This document shows, piece after piece, positions 19,482-29,323 of a stretch of DNA of 64,000 bases. How positions within the stretch are numbered: the stretch's first letter is position 1; the number at the start of each line of letters is the position of its first letter. The notes under the pieces were generated by a model. It had not been told where the DNA came from. It saw nothing but the letters and a program-made list of their open reading frames with translations, and ran no database searches. Source of the DNA: JAHEFT01 sp963766195 (GTDB taxonomy: Bacteria > Pseudomonadota > Gammaproteobacteria > Xanthomonadales > SZUA-36); the NCBI GenBank assembly GCA_963766195.1, contig CAVXYY010000004.1:62001-126000 (forward strand), in the 5' to 3' direction. Both the position numbers and the translations under genes were made by a program.

Positions 19482-21041
19482 ATGTATTTCAGGAAATTGC
19501 CAGCCCTCATAGTCTTTCTGCTGGTCGCGGGTTGCGCCAGCCTGCCTGAAAACTACCCACGCGAAGACAGCTGGAAGCTGGACACCAGTGATTCCATGCT
19601 GGCCAAAACCTATAAACAGGGGGCGGGTGTTCATCCCGGGCAAAGCGGGGCCCATCCCCTGGGCCAGGGCATGGAAGCATTGGCGGCCCGGGTCGCATTG
19701 GCTCGCGCGGCCGAGCAAACCCTGGATGTGCAGTACTACATCTGGCACACCGACGAGGCGGGACGCCTGCTGCTGAAGGAATTGCTGGACGCGGCCGACC
19801 GCGGCGTGCGGGTGCGGCTGTTGCTCGACGATTACGGTGTCGGGGCGGCCGATGACGAGGGCTTCAGGTTGCTGGATGCCTACCCGGACGTGAGAGTGCG
19901 CCTGTTCAATCCGATTGCCTTGCGCAATGCGCGAACGATGGGGTTCGTGGCTGATCCGGTGCGTCTCAACCACCGCATGCACAACAAATCCATGACGGCT
20001 GACGGCGCGGTCACGATCATCGGCGGACGGAATATCGGCAACGAGTATTTCGCCCTGAACGAACTGGTCAATTTCGCGGACATGGACGTCATTGCCATTG
20101 GCCCGGTTGCCGGACAGGTCACGGACAGTTTCGATATTTTCTGGAACAGCCCGGCGTCGATTCCGATCAGCGCCTTCCACGAACAGGCGATGACGGAAAG
20201 CCAGGTCGCCGTGTCCCGGAAAAAACTCGACGCCTGGGTCAGCGAAAAAGGCGCGCCGTACTACCAGGCCATGCGCTCCACGGAATTCAGCGAGGATCTG
20301 AAAACCCGCCAGCTGAGTTTTTACTGGGGAAAAATCACCACGGTTTTCGACCTGCCGGAGAAATCTGCAGGGGGGGATGACGCCGATGTTTTGTTGCAGC
20401 AACTGGGCAATTTACTGGGCCAGGCTGAAAAAGATCTGTTGATCGTTTCACCCTACTTCGTGCCGGGAAAGCAGGGGACGGCAGCCCTGATCAAGGCCGT
20501 TCAACGCGGCGCACGGGTGCGGGTCTTCACCAACTCCCTGGCCTCTACGGATGTCGGTGCCGTGCATGCGGGCTACAAGAAATACCGGCGTCAATTGCTG
20601 GAGGGCGGGGTCGAATTGTTCGAGATGCTGCCAAAACTGCAGGAAGGAGACGAAATCAAAAAGAAATTGGCGTATAGCGGGTCATCCGCGGCCAGCCTGC
20701 ATGCCAAGATGTTCCTTTTTGACCGGCAGCAGGTTTTTATCGGTTCGATGAACCTGGATCCGCGCTCGGTGGCCATCAATACCGAAATCGGACTGCTGAT
20801 CGACAGCCCGGCACTGGCGCATGACCTGCAAGGTCGGTTTGATGCCATTTTCCGGGAGCTTTTCTACTCGGTGGTCCTGGAGCCGAAAAACCCGGACAAA
20901 CCCGCCGGCAAGCAGCGGCTGGTATGGATCCAATACCGGGACGGTGAGGAAATACGCTATACCAGGGACCCTGAAACCTCTTTCTGGCAACGCTTTAGTG
21001 TCGGATTCATCGGCTTGTTGCCGGTGGATTCGCAACTCTGA
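19482..21041 (+). CDS. Phospholipase D-family lipoprotein (cardiolipin synthase ClsC-like)
   Basis: 519 residues with a lipoprotein signal (IVFLLVAGCASLPENYP). Two HKD motifs are present: HNKSMTADGAVTIIGGRNIG and HAKMFLFDRQQVFIGSMNLD. This is the organisation of ClsC-type phosphatidyl transferases and related PLD lipoproteins. Cardiolipin synthesis is the best-known role, but this subgroup (with an N-terminal lipobox) is poorly characterised. It starts divergently from the dehydrogenase gene and is followed after 32 bases by an exported protein of unknown function. Confidence 0.85.
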   Translation: MYFRKLPALIVFLLVAGCASLPENYPREDSWKLDTSDSMLAKTYKQGAGVHPGQSGAHPLGQGMEALAARVALARAAEQTLDVQYYIWHTDEAGRLLLKELLDAADRGVRVRLLLDDYGVGAADDEGFRLLDAYPDVRVRLFNPIALRNARTMGFVADPVRLNHRMHNKSMTADGAVTIIGGRNIGNEYFALNELVNFADMDVIAIGPVAGQVTDSFDIFWNSPASIPISAFHEQAMTESQVAVSRKKLDAWVSEKGAPYYQAMRSTEFSEDLKTRQLSFYWGKITTVFDLPEKSAGGDDADVLLQQLGNLLGQAEKDLLIVSPYFVPGKQGTAALIKAVQRGARVRVFTNSLASTDVGAVHAGYKKYRRQLLEGGVELFEMLPKLQEGDEIKKKLAYSGSSAASLHAKMFLFDRQQVFIGSMNLDPRSVAINTEIGLLIDSPALAHDLQGRFDAIFRELFYSVVLEPKNPDKPAGKQRLVWIQYRDGEEIRYTRDPETSFWQRFSVGFIGLLPVDSQL

Positions 21042-21073
21042 TCACAAATTATCTTCTTACCAGGAAAGAAATC

Positions 21074-21979
21074 ATGCGACTGATAGCCCTTTGTTTGACC
21101 TGTTTGTTCAGTTCCACCGCATGGGCGGACCTGACCGTTGATGGCACCAGCACACCCGGGCTTGATGGTGGAATCGAGCGTTTCACCATGTACCTCAAGG
21201 ATGAGCAACTCAGGGTGGATCGGCCCGTCACGAAAAACATCGACGGTAAAGAGGTCGACACGGTAGAGAACAGCATTTTGGTTCGGTTTACCGGAGAGCC
21301 CGCCGGTGTGTTGTTTCTCGACCACGGCGACAGAACCGTTAAAGTTGTGGCCACCCTGGACGTGAAGGCCGACGGACAATCTGCCGGTGCAAAGGCGGCC
21401 TCCGCCTCAGCGGCCAGCATCATCAAAACGGATGAAACGAGGGAAATCCTGGGGCACACAGCCCGGCGCTATGACTTTTCTTTCAATGGGAGCATCGATC
21501 CCATGGTCATGGTTGGCCAACAGGTGCCGCCGGAATTAGCCGATATGTTGAAAATCAATCTCTCGGTAACCGGATCGTCCTGGGTCGTGCCGGGCATGCA
21601 GGGCGAGCAGGAATTTGCCGGCTTCATGGAAAAGATGGCTGAGAACGAGTTGCTCATCGGCCAGTCCGGTGCCGGTCAGCCAGTGGGCGGCAGCAAGGCC
21701 GGATTGATCTCTGCGGAACTTTCTTCCGGCCTGAAAGTTGTCATGACGCAACTGAGCACGCACGGGTTGCCGGTGCAAACCACGACCAATTCTAACATGT
21801 CGGTTGCGCTGGAAGGACAGATGGCGGTGATGATGCAGGGCATGCTGGATGGCCTCGGGATCAGCGGTAATTACCCCTCCGAGACCATCGCCACGCGGGT
21901 CGATGCCGCTCCGGTCGATGCCGCGCTTTTTTACGACGGTGGGGTTCCGGAAGGTTACTCGGTCAGTTACCTGGAATAA
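21074..21979 (+). CDS. Exported protein of unknown function
   Basis: 301 residues; ATG 21074 follows AGGAAAG. The N-terminus is a clear signal peptide (MRLIALCLTCLFSSTAWA), so it is periplasmic. The mature part is mostly beta-strand: LTVDGTSTPGL, MYLKDEQLRVDRP, VLFLDHGDRTVKVV, EILGHTARRYDFSFNG. That outline resembles LolA-like or DUF4412-like lipid-handling folds, but I cannot assign a family. It is probably co-transcribed with the PLD lipoprotein, so an envelope role is reasonable. Confidence 0.65.
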   Translation: MRLIALCLTCLFSSTAWADLTVDGTSTPGLDGGIERFTMYLKDEQLRVDRPVTKNIDGKEVDTVENSILVRFTGEPAGVLFLDHGDRTVKVVATLDVKADGQSAGAKAASASAASIIKTDETREILGHTARRYDFSFNGSIDPMVMVGQQVPPELADMLKINLSVTGSSWVVPGMQGEQEFAGFMEKMAENELLIGQSGAGQPVGGSKAGLISAELSSGLKVVMTQLSTHGLPVQTTTNSNMSVALEGQMAVMMQGMLDGLGISGNYPSETIATRVDAAPVDAALFYDGGVPEGYSVSYLE

Positions 21980-22222
21980 CTGCATCTTTGGTTTCGAAGT
22001 ATCTGGAGTCAGAGTAAACTCTCTCAATTGCTGAATTGAATCTTGGGTTTTATTCTTCCTACTTTTCCATCAGTCAGATTCGTTCAACCTGTGTTCAGCC
22101 AGGAGTTGATAGAGTCGGGTCAGTATTTTTACCTTGATGCAGGATTGAAAGCCCGGTAATCCAACCAATTGATTCAATTTTGCGGAAAAGTTTTGTAACC
22201 ATGCAGTTAATGGAGAGGAGCG

Positions 22223-22534
22223 ATGTTGACCAAAAAACTGTTGATCGTAATGATGTTTGTTTTGATACTGGCGGCTGGCGGTGTGCAGGCCGGTGGTGAT
22301 GCTGCCAGGGGTGCCGAACTGTCGTCGAACTGCACAGATTGTCACGGTGACGATGGCAAGGGCGATGAGGAAGTACCCGCACTGGCCGGAATGGATGCGG
22401 CGGTGCATGCCAAAATGCTGGCTGATTACCAGTCGGGTGCACTCGAAGGTGAAATGGCGGACTATGTAGGTGACCTCAGCGAACAGGATATGGCTGATCT
22501 CGCCGCTTATTACGCCACACTCCCTGCTGAGTGA
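22223..22534 (+). CDS. Small acidic class I cytochrome c
   Basis: 103 residues with a signal peptide (LLIVMMFVLILAAGGVQA), preceded by GGAGAGGAG. A single haem c site CTDCH lies near residue 36 in SSNCTDCHGDDGKGDEE, and the tail (LSEQDMADLAAYYATLP) is the final helix of c5/c553-type cytochromes. The mature protein is strikingly acidic. It should be a soluble periplasmic electron carrier. It stands alone, with a weak stem-loop (TGCGCCA/TGGCGCA at 22547-22571) after its stop. Confidence 0.85.
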   Translation: MLTKKLLIVMMFVLILAAGGVQAGGDAARGAELSSNCTDCHGDDGKGDEEVPALAGMDAAVHAKMLADYQSGALEGEMADYVGDLSEQDMADLAAYYATLPAE

Positions 22535-22702
22535 TCTCTTTGATCCTGCGCCACTCCCAAGGATTGGCGCAAGGTCATTGCTGATATTTGGGGTCATGCG
22601 GCCAATAGCCATGGCTATCGGCGTCTCTTCTGACCATCGCGACCCGGGCTAAAGCGCTCCGGGTGGTTTGGTTTTTACCCTGCCCCGGATTATGATGACA
22701 GC

Positions 22703-23146
22703 ATGCTACCCTCCTTATTGATTGGAAGCCTGACCCTGCTTGTAAACATGCTGATCCAGGTGTCAGCGGTTATGGTCACTGTTGGAATTCTTTTGCGCCT
22801 GATGAACTCTGGCCGGCTGGCGCCTACGATCGGCACCGATATCCGGGTTATGAGCTCCGTTCTGATGGTGCTGTTCCTGGGTCACGTGCTGCAGTTCGCA
22901 ACCTGGGCCCTGCTGTTCATGTACCTGGGTGAATTCAATGATTTTGCTACGTCCTTTTACCATTCCGTCGTGAACTTCACCTCGTTGGGCTACGGCGATA
23001 TCGTCATGAGCGAAAAGTGGCGGACGCTTGGCGGGCTGGAAGCCGCTAACGGGATTCTGATGTTCGGGCTCACCACCAGTACCTTCGTTGCTGTAATGGG
23101 CCGTTTATTGCGGCGCCGCAAATCGGTTCAAACCATGCTTCAGTGA
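22703..23146 (+). CDS. Two-TM ion channel family protein (K+ channel-like)
   Basis: 147 residues. An N-terminal hydrophobic helix, then a second (MVLFLGHVLQFATWALLFMYL), a pore loop with the selectivity-filter-like NFTSLGYGDIVMS, and a last helix (NGILMFGLTTSTFVAVMGRLL). TSLGYGD matches the T-x-GYGD filter closely. The protein lacks RCK or cyclic-nucleotide domains. It is followed after 10 bases by the lipase-like gene, so the two may be one operon. Confidence 0.75.
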   Translation: MLPSLLIGSLTLLVNMLIQVSAVMVTVGILLRLMNSGRLAPTIGTDIRVMSSVLMVLFLGHVLQFATWALLFMYLGEFNDFATSFYHSVVNFTSLGYGDIVMSEKWRTLGGLEAANGILMFGLTTSTFVAVMGRLLRRRKSVQTMLQ

Positions 23147-23156
23147 CCGGTTTGAG

Positions 23157-24663
23157 ATGCTAAACCAACTACGCCATCTCTTTCAGCACACCTTCAGATT
23201 CGTGCTTTCCGGCGCCATTGGCGTACTGCTGACCTTGATCATCGTGTTCGTGGTGGTGCTGAATGACCGTCCCGACCTCAGTATCTGGCACGAAGTCGAT
23301 CTTGACGAAGAATTTACCGTTCATTCCGATGTGAGGACGTTCGCTGAATACCTCGCGCTGGAAGACCGGTTGTTCAGGCAACTGGATGACCAGGTCTACG
23401 CCAATACGAATCTGGACAGCGAGAGCCAGATCAATCGTTACATCCGCGGCAGCTGGTCGGATCCGGAAAAATGGCATCAGAACTGGAACCGGACTTATGA
23501 AATGCCGGTTGCCTCACCGAAAGCGACGGTTCTTCTGTTGCATGGCATGAGTGATTCACCTTACAGCCTGCATAACCTGGCCGAACGCCTGCACGGGGCA
23601 GGGGCCTACGTGATCGGCCTGCGCATTCCGGGGCACGGAACGGCGCCTTCCGGCCTGCTGAGGGTGCGCTGGCAGGACATGGCTGCGGCCGTGAAAATCG
23701 CCATGCGTTACGTGGAAGAGCGGGCGGGCAGCCAGCCTGTTTACATCGTGGGCTATTCAAACGGAGCGGCGCTGGCGGTGAACTACGTGCTCGATGCCGT
23801 CGCTGATCCCTTTCTGCCGAAAGTGAACAGGCTGGTGCTGATTTCGCCGGAAATCGGACTGCCCAAGGTTGCCGCCTTCGCGGTTTGGCAGGCCAGGCTG
23901 GGCGTCCTGCTGGGCCTGGAAAAACTGTCATGGAACGGGCTTTTGCCGGAATACGATCCTTACAAATACGGGTCTTTCGCCGTCAACGCGGCCGACGTTG
24001 CGAACCGGCTGACCGTGCAGATTCAGAAGCAGATTACCGCGCTGGGTAAGAAAAATGAGCTTGACCAGGTGCCGCCCATCCTGGCCTTTTCATCGGTCGT
24101 GGACGCCACCGTGCTGGCGCCTGCTCTGATCAGGAACCTGTTTGACCGGCTTACCAGAAGGGGGTCATGAGCTGATCCTTTTTGACGTCAACCGCGTGGC
24201 CCAGATGGCGCCAATCATCAGCTGGCGATCTGATGAATTGGACCGGGTACTGGGGTTCAATCCCGACTGGAATTTCACGCTGGGCCTGGTGACGAACAAG
24301 GATCCCGGCACGCTGGAGGTGTTGCTGAGCCGCAAAAAACCCGGGGAGGCCGCCAGCGTTCAAACAGACCTTGGACTGAGCTGGCCCCGGGATGTCTATT
24401 CGCTTTCCCACGTCGCATTGCCGTTCCCGGAGAATGACCCTTTATACGGGGCCGTCGGCCAACCAAGACGCCCGGACCTCATTCACCTCGGCGATGTAGC
24501 CCTGCGCGGTGAAAGGGGTGCCCTCAGGGTGCCGGCAGCGGAACTGCTGCGGCAGCGCTGGAATCCCTTTTATCCATTCATGGAGGAAACCATGCTGCAG
24601 TTCCTGGACCTGGAATCCGGTTCTGACCAGAACGTGCACCCCGGTGACGGAGGCCTGCCCTGA
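23157..24663 (+). CDS. Membrane-anchored alpha/beta hydrolase (lipase-like), one frameshift
   Basis: An N-terminal transmembrane segment (SGAIGVLLTLIIVFVVVLN) anchors a hydrolase fold: VLLLHGMSDSPYS (oxyanion region), LRIPGHGTAPSG, and the nucleophile elbow IVGYSNGAALAV (G-Y-S-N-G). The first frame ends at 24170; the C-terminal third continues in another frame as PEGGHELILFDVNR up to 24663. The shift is at about 24150, in or beside a GGGGG run. Rejoined length is about 500 residues. The substrate is unknown. Confidence 0.75.
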
Positions 24664-24739
24664 TTTCCGGGGCTAAAGGAAGGACAGAATCCCGCTCCGG
24701 ATCCCGTCCCGGTTGTCAGCCCCGACCGGGCTGAGCATT

Positions 24740-25942
24740 TTAGGACATGATCGCCAGTAGCAGCTTTACAACAAAAGCATTGGCGATATCGACGAAAAAC
24801 GCCCCTACAAGCGGAATAACCAGGAAGGCCTGGGGCGAGGCGCCGAACTTTTCGGCCACTGCCGTCATATTGGCCATCGCAGTGGGTGTGGCGCCCAGGG
24901 CCATACCCGTATACCCGGCTGCCATGACGGCCGCATCATAATTTTTACCCAGTAAGCGGAACACCACGAAAATAACGAACAGGCTGATCATGATGACCTG
25001 GGCAACCAACAGGATCACGAGCGGCCCCGCAAGGTAGGCCAGTTTCCAGAGTTGCAGGCTCATCATGGACATGGACAGGAACAGGCCAAGGCTCAAATCA
25101 GAGATCAGGGCGAGGGTGTGCGTCCCGGTTGGCCAGCTCATGTTCCTGAACAGCAATGGAAGCGTGTTGGTCAGGATAATACCGCCCAACAGACAGGATA
25201 CGAACAGCGGCAATTTGAATCCCAGGTGTTCCCACAGCAGATTGAGGTGCATACCCATTCCGATTGCAATACACAGGACAAGCAGGGCGTTGAGGACCGA
25301 GTTGACCGTAATGATCGGGTTACTGTCCCGTTGGGGAATGCCGACAGTAATGTGTTCCTTGCTGCTTGATTCGAGCTTGTACTTTGAGATGAGATACCTG
25401 GCGATGGGGCCTCCCAGGACACCTCCCAGGACCAGGCCAAATGTCGCGCAGGCCATGCCCAGTTCCAGCGCATTGCTGATGCCATATTGCTCAATGAACG
25501 TTGGCGCCCAGGCAATGGTGGTGCCATGACCGCCGCTCAGGGAAATGCTGCCGCCAAGAATCCCGATTTGCGGTATCGAACCCGTACCGAAGGCAACAAG
25601 CAGCCCGGTAAAGTTTTGTACGAATAAAAAAACAGCGGCAAGACCCAGCATGATCAGCAGGGACCGGCCTCCGGTCATCAGGGTAGCCAGCCGTGAAGAC
25701 AAGCCGATCGAGGTGAAGAATATAATAAGAAACGTGTCGCGACCTTCCAGGTTAAACACAAACTGAAAATCGAAAATATAAAACACGATTCCCATCAACA
25801 CGGAGATCAACACCCCACCGGTAACCGGTTCCGGTATGTTGTATTCCCGAAGTAAGGCGAGCTTCCGGGTTAGGTACTTGCCGAGGAACAGCACGAGTAT
25901 CGCCATGATGATGGTCTGGCGTGGATCCAATACGTATTCCAT
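24740..25942 (-). CDS. gltS: Sodium/glutamate symporter
   Basis: 400 residues with about ten hydrophobic helices. Family landmarks include EYNIPEPVTGGVLISVL in the N-half, GGSISLSGGHGTTIAW (the first re-entrant loop), MACATFGLVLGGVLGGPIARYLI, and the second pore repeat AAGYTGMALGATPTAMANM. Length and motifs match GltS. It lies 24 bases downstream of the exported glutaminase reading frame and on the same strand as the DcaP porin, so it would import glutamate made in the periplasm. Confidence 0.92.
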   Translation of the reverse strand: MEYVLDPRQTIIMAILVLFLGKYLTRKLALLREYNIPEPVTGGVLISVLMGIVFYIFDFQFVFNLEGRDTFLIIFFTSIGLSSRLATLMTGGRSLLIMLGLAAVFLFVQNFTGLLVAFGTGSIPQIGILGGSISLSGGHGTTIAWAPTFIEQYGISNALELGMACATFGLVLGGVLGGPIARYLISKYKLESSSKEHITVGIPQRDSNPIITVNSVLNALLVLCIAIGMGMHLNLLWEHLGFKLPLFVSCLLGGIILTNTLPLLFRNMSWPTGTHTLALISDLSLGLFLSMSMMSLQLWKLAYLAGPLVILLVAQVIMISLFVIFVVFRLLGKNYDAAVMAAGYTGMALGATPTAMANMTAVAEKFGASPQAFLVIPLVGAFFVDIANAFVVKLLLAIMS

Positions 25943-25966
25943 GTGCGATCCTTCTGGTGATAACTG

Positions 25967-27149
25967 TCAAGTTAAACCGAGCCAGGTTTCAGTTTGCATT
26001 CGCTGCCTGCCATAAAAGGCCAAACTGTTTCTCCGGCTCCGGTAGTGCAAAGGGACCAGGCCGTGGGCGTTCGGTAGTCGATGATCTGCTGGAAGATGCA
26101 TCCGGAACTTATTGCTGCCCCCCTCCAGAGGATTTCCGTGCAGCGCGTTAGAAATGTCGGCGATCGCCAATTGTGCACGAACACTATTGCCGGCATCGTC
26201 AAGCCTTGGCGATATCACAGCGATACCGAATTTTCCGGGTGACACTGCAATGATTCCGCCACCGACTCCGCTCTTGGCCGGAAGACCGGTGCGATAGAGC
26301 CATTTTCCGGAGTCATCATAGAGGCCCGCTGTCGCCATGACGGCAAGCAATTCCGGTACGTTTTCGGATTTCATGACCTGCTTGCCGGTCACCGGGATTT
26401 TTACCGTGGTTAGCCAGTGTTCCCGCCATCGTGGCCAGGTCCCGCGCATTGACGTTGACTGAGCATTGTTCGGTGTAGATATCAGTGGCACGCATCGGGT
26501 CGTCCTTGATGTAGCCGTATGCGTACATCAGGTAGCCAATGGCCTGGTTACGCTGGTTGGTGTCTGCTTCGGATTTGAACACTTCCTGGTTGACGGCCAG
26601 TTGCCGGCCGGCGAATTCGGAATAGGTAGTCAGAGGATGCTGTTCCAGATGGCGTCGCGATCAGTCGCCCTCGACCATGCTGGTGGTGGCGATGGCGCCC
26701 GGGTTGACCAGCGAGTTCATTTCCGGGCCGCCCAGCCCTTTCTTGGACCACTCGACGGAAATGATGGAGTTGAAACGCATGCCCGTGGCGTCGGCGCCGA
26801 TGGTGTTCAGGATCGTGTCCGGACCTTTTTCGTCCATCACCAGCGCCAGCGTGAACACCTTGGAAATGGATTGAATTGAAACCTCGGATTCAATGTCGCC
26901 TGCGGTGTAGACCTTGCCATCCGCTGTCACCAGGGCAATGCCGTAGATGTTTGAATCAACCGCGGCGAGCGCCGGAATGTAATCGGCGTTGGCGCCTTCT
27001 TCCAGGTTTTGGTATTTCGTGTAAGCCGCGTCCAGAGCGGCCTGGATTTCAGCCGGTGCCTGGGCCTGAGCGGCGGTAGCAAAGAACCCGATGGCTAAGA
27101 AAATAGCAGACAAAAGCAGCCCGCTGGTGCGTGTTTTTACATTACTCAT
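25967..27149 (-). pseudogene. Exported glutaminase, at least three frameshifts
   Basis: ATG 27149 begins one base after the DcaP stop codon. A signal peptide (LLLSAIFLAIGFFATAAQAQA) is unusual, since GlsA is normally cytoplasmic. Frame 1 covers VSIQSISKVFTLALVMDEKG (the catalytic S-x-x-K) through NPGAIATTSMVEGD at about 26661. Two shifts follow around DAIWNSIL/TTYSEFAGRQLA, then FKSEADTNQRNQAIGYLMYAYG to about 26410, then a shift into VTGKQVMKSENVPELLAVMATAGLY and AGLYDD...GGIIAVSPGKFGIAV. All catalytic blocks survive but in different frames. The true C-terminus beyond ISNALHGNPL is unclear. Confidence 0.75.
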
Positions 27150-27150
27150 C

Positions 27151-28608
27151 TCAGAAACCTCCAAAGGTTTTATCAAAATTCCACTTGACTGAAAATTGCA
27201 GGCGCAGATTATCCGAACTGAATCCGTCCAGGTAGTTGTTGCGCTGCCCGTACTGGATTTCCGGGCCGAAGAACAGGTTGGGTAACGGGTGGTACAGGAT
27301 GTTGGCCAGTGCGTACTGGCCTTTCCGGAAAGCATCGGCCGCCTGGCCATCGCTGTTATCGATATCCAGGTAAGAATAGCCGATCGTGCTGGTCCACTTC
27401 TCGCTCCAGTTCAGATCCAGGAAAGCGACGATACCAAGCACCGGCAAGGTTACACCCTTGATCGGGCTGACCGGGTTACCGAAGTTGTTCTGGATGCCGA
27501 TGTCCACCGGCGCGTCGTTCATGTAGTTTTCCATGCCTTCGCCGTAAACCACAGAGCCACGAAACACGTGGCGGCCAAGGTTGATGTTGGTGCTGAGGTT
27601 GATACCCCAACCGGTGGCGCCGCCACTGAGATCGTACGGGCTGTCGGTGCTCAGATCATCCCACTCGATGCGACGCAGAATACCGGCGACCTGGACATGT
27701 CCCCAATCCTGGGCGTACTTGTAGTGGGCGGTGAAATCCGGCAACGGGAAATTGGCCTTGATGCCGTCCAGTTCGATGCGATCACTGTAGTTGCCCCGGT
27801 CTGCGCTGGCGCCCGGCCGCTCCAGCGCCATCATAAAGTTCGAACCGCCTTCCTGCCAGGGTGTCCAGCGCAGCTGTACGTTGCGGAAAAACACCATGCC
27901 GTTCGGCCCCCAGTATTCGATCGAGTTGGGGAATACGTCCGGGTCCATGAACGGGCTCCAGGTCTGACCGGCGCCCCACTGGCCCAGTTCGCCCCAGGCG
28001 TGGCGCAGGCGGAAGGTCGTTTGGCCGGCGTCTGAACCGACACCGAATAATTCAAATTCAAAGATGGTTTTCAGTTCACCCAGGTCGGTGGGGGTAAAAG
28101 TCCTGAAGCCCAGCCGGCTCTGCCGGACGCCGGCCCAGAAATCACCATCTTTCCCATACTCATCTTCAAAAGCGGGCAGCTTGGTCGGCCGCAGCACGTC
28201 GAACCAGTCCGGATTGCTGGCATCACGAGCGTAGCCCATGTCGAGCATGGCTGCGCCGTAGATTTCCATGGTGGTGCCGGTCGGGGCCAGGTCAGTGGGT
28301 TCGGGCATCAAACCTTCGGAGGGGGTATCCGATGATGCCACTGGCGCCGTGACCGGTGACGCAGCCAGTGCCGGGGCTGGTGCTTCGACCTTTTCACGCA
28401 ACTCCATGTTCTGTTTTTTCAGTTGATCGATTTCAGCCTGTTGCTGCTGGATCAGCTGCCACATTTCTTCCAGCGAGGGGGTGGTTTCATTTGCAGACGC
28501 CACTCCTGCCCAGGACAACAGGCCAACGGAGATCGCGGCCGCCAGGATGACCGGGCGTAATCCCGTTGTCCATCCGTTTGGCCTGGGTTTGTTCAAAGAG
28601 GTGCTCAT
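27151..28608 (-). CDS. DcaP-family trimeric outer-membrane porin
   Basis: 485 residues. Signal peptide ending near VASANE, followed by a short coiled coil (LEEMWQLIQQQQAEIDQLKK) that precedes the barrel in DcaP-type porins. The barrel starts at TTMEIYGAAMLDMGYARD, includes FWAGVRQSRLGFRTFTP, and ends in a C-terminal aromatic (FDKTFGGF). DcaP homologues take up dicarboxylates and other negatively charged solutes. It is the first gene of a DcaP-glutaminase-GltS operon, so an amino-acid or dicarboxylate cargo is likely. Confidence 0.85.
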   Translation of the reverse strand: MSTSLNKPRPNGWTTGLRPVILAAAISVGLLSWAGVASANETTPSLEEMWQLIQQQQAEIDQLKKQNMELREKVEAPAPALAASPVTAPVASSDTPSEGLMPEPTDLAPTGTTMEIYGAAMLDMGYARDASNPDWFDVLRPTKLPAFEDEYGKDGDFWAGVRQSRLGFRTFTPTDLGELKTIFEFELFGVGSDAGQTTFRLRHAWGELGQWGAGQTWSPFMDPDVFPNSIEYWGPNGMVFFRNVQLRWTPWQEGGSNFMMALERPGASADRGNYSDRIELDGIKANFPLPDFTAHYKYAQDWGHVQVAGILRRIEWDDLSTDSPYDLSGGATGWGINLSTNINLGRHVFRGSVVYGEGMENYMNDAPVDIGIQNNFGNPVSPIKGVTLPVLGIVAFLDLNWSEKWTSTIGYSYLDIDNSDGQAADAFRKGQYALANILYHPLPNLFFGPEIQYGQRNNYLDGFSSDNLRLQFSVKWNFDKTFGGF

Positions 28609-28675
28609 GGTTTGCTCCCAATTGGTAAGAAGTCAGAATGCCACCAATATCATGCACGAAATTGATGTGGAATAA

Positions 28676-28795
28676 ACCTCGTAAAGTTTCCGGTTAATTG
28701 GACGGAAAAATCGTGGTCTTGTGTAAAAAAGCCAGGAAGCAGCAAAAAAAGCATCAGTCAGCAAATTTTCAGATTGTGACTGGTAAATTTTCGAG
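28676..28795 (+). promoter_or_regulatory. Two copies of the ACTCGTAATTTTTCCGG-like motif
   Basis: ACCTCGTAAAGTTTCCGGT lies at 28676-28694 and TGACTGGTAAATTTTCGAG at 28777-28795, 102 bases apart and in the same orientation. They sit in the 255-base divergent region between DcaP (start 28608) and the receiver protein (start 28864), each about 68-69 bases from one start codon. Four related copies occur elsewhere in intergenic DNA of the window, so this is a candidate regulator-binding site. Confidence 0.45.
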
Positions 28796-28863
28796 TAGCG
28801 CGGACGGCCTTGCGGGCGTTTACTTTAATTTCGGACTTTGCACGGCGATTCCCGCCCAAACTG

Positions 28864-29295
28864 ATGGCGCAAACCATGGAGCCGAAAAGCACAACCTGCA
28901 CAATACTGGCCGACCGCCACTTGGCGCTGGTCGAGGGCATTCGTGATTTGCTGGAAACGGCTTTTCAGAGTGTTTACCTGGTGTCGGATACCTCGACATT
29001 GTGCGACGGCGCGCAGCGGCTTCTTCCAGCCCTGATCGTGTTGGATTTGTCGCTCGCCGGTTACGATTCGGCTGCTGTTCTGCGGGAAATCAGTGATCTG
29101 TCTCCCGCAACCCGGATCCTGGTCCTTACCGTATATGACGAACCTTCGGTGGCTCGGATGGCAATAGGCGCCGGGGCACACGGGGTCGTTATCAAGCGCT
29201 GTATCGGCAGTGATTTCATGCCGGCCATTGATGCGCTTTTGAGGGGTCGAGAATACGTGTCACCGGATTTTGGCCCGGGGGCTTCCCTCCATTAA
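28864..29295 (+). CDS. Stand-alone receiver domain, NarL-like without HTH
   Basis: ATG 28864 gives 143 residues that are only a REC domain: TILADRHLALVEGIRDLL, phospho-acceptor LIVLDLSLAGYDS, ILVLTVYDE (Thr) and HGVVIKRC (Lys). The usual paired acidic residues LADDH are LADRH here, so Mg2+ binding may be altered. It stops exactly where the linker to a LuxR-type HTH would begin, and only 28 bases separate it from the next gene, so the HTH is not simply frameshifted. Possibly a phosphate sink or a decoy for the two-component system at 52.8-55.2 kb. Confidence 0.75.
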   Translation: MAQTMEPKSTTCTILADRHLALVEGIRDLLETAFQSVYLVSDTSTLCDGAQRLLPALIVLDLSLAGYDSAAVLREISDLSPATRILVLTVYDEPSVARMAIGAGAHGVVIKRCIGSDFMPAIDALLRGREYVSPDFGPGASLH

Positions 29296-29323
29296 ACCCT
29301 GGCCTTCCACCGGCCTCATTCAC

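Noticed and set aside
22547..22571. Terminator after the cytochrome c gene
   Set aside because: The stem is only seven bases with an 11-base loop and no following T-run, so it was not listed as a feature.
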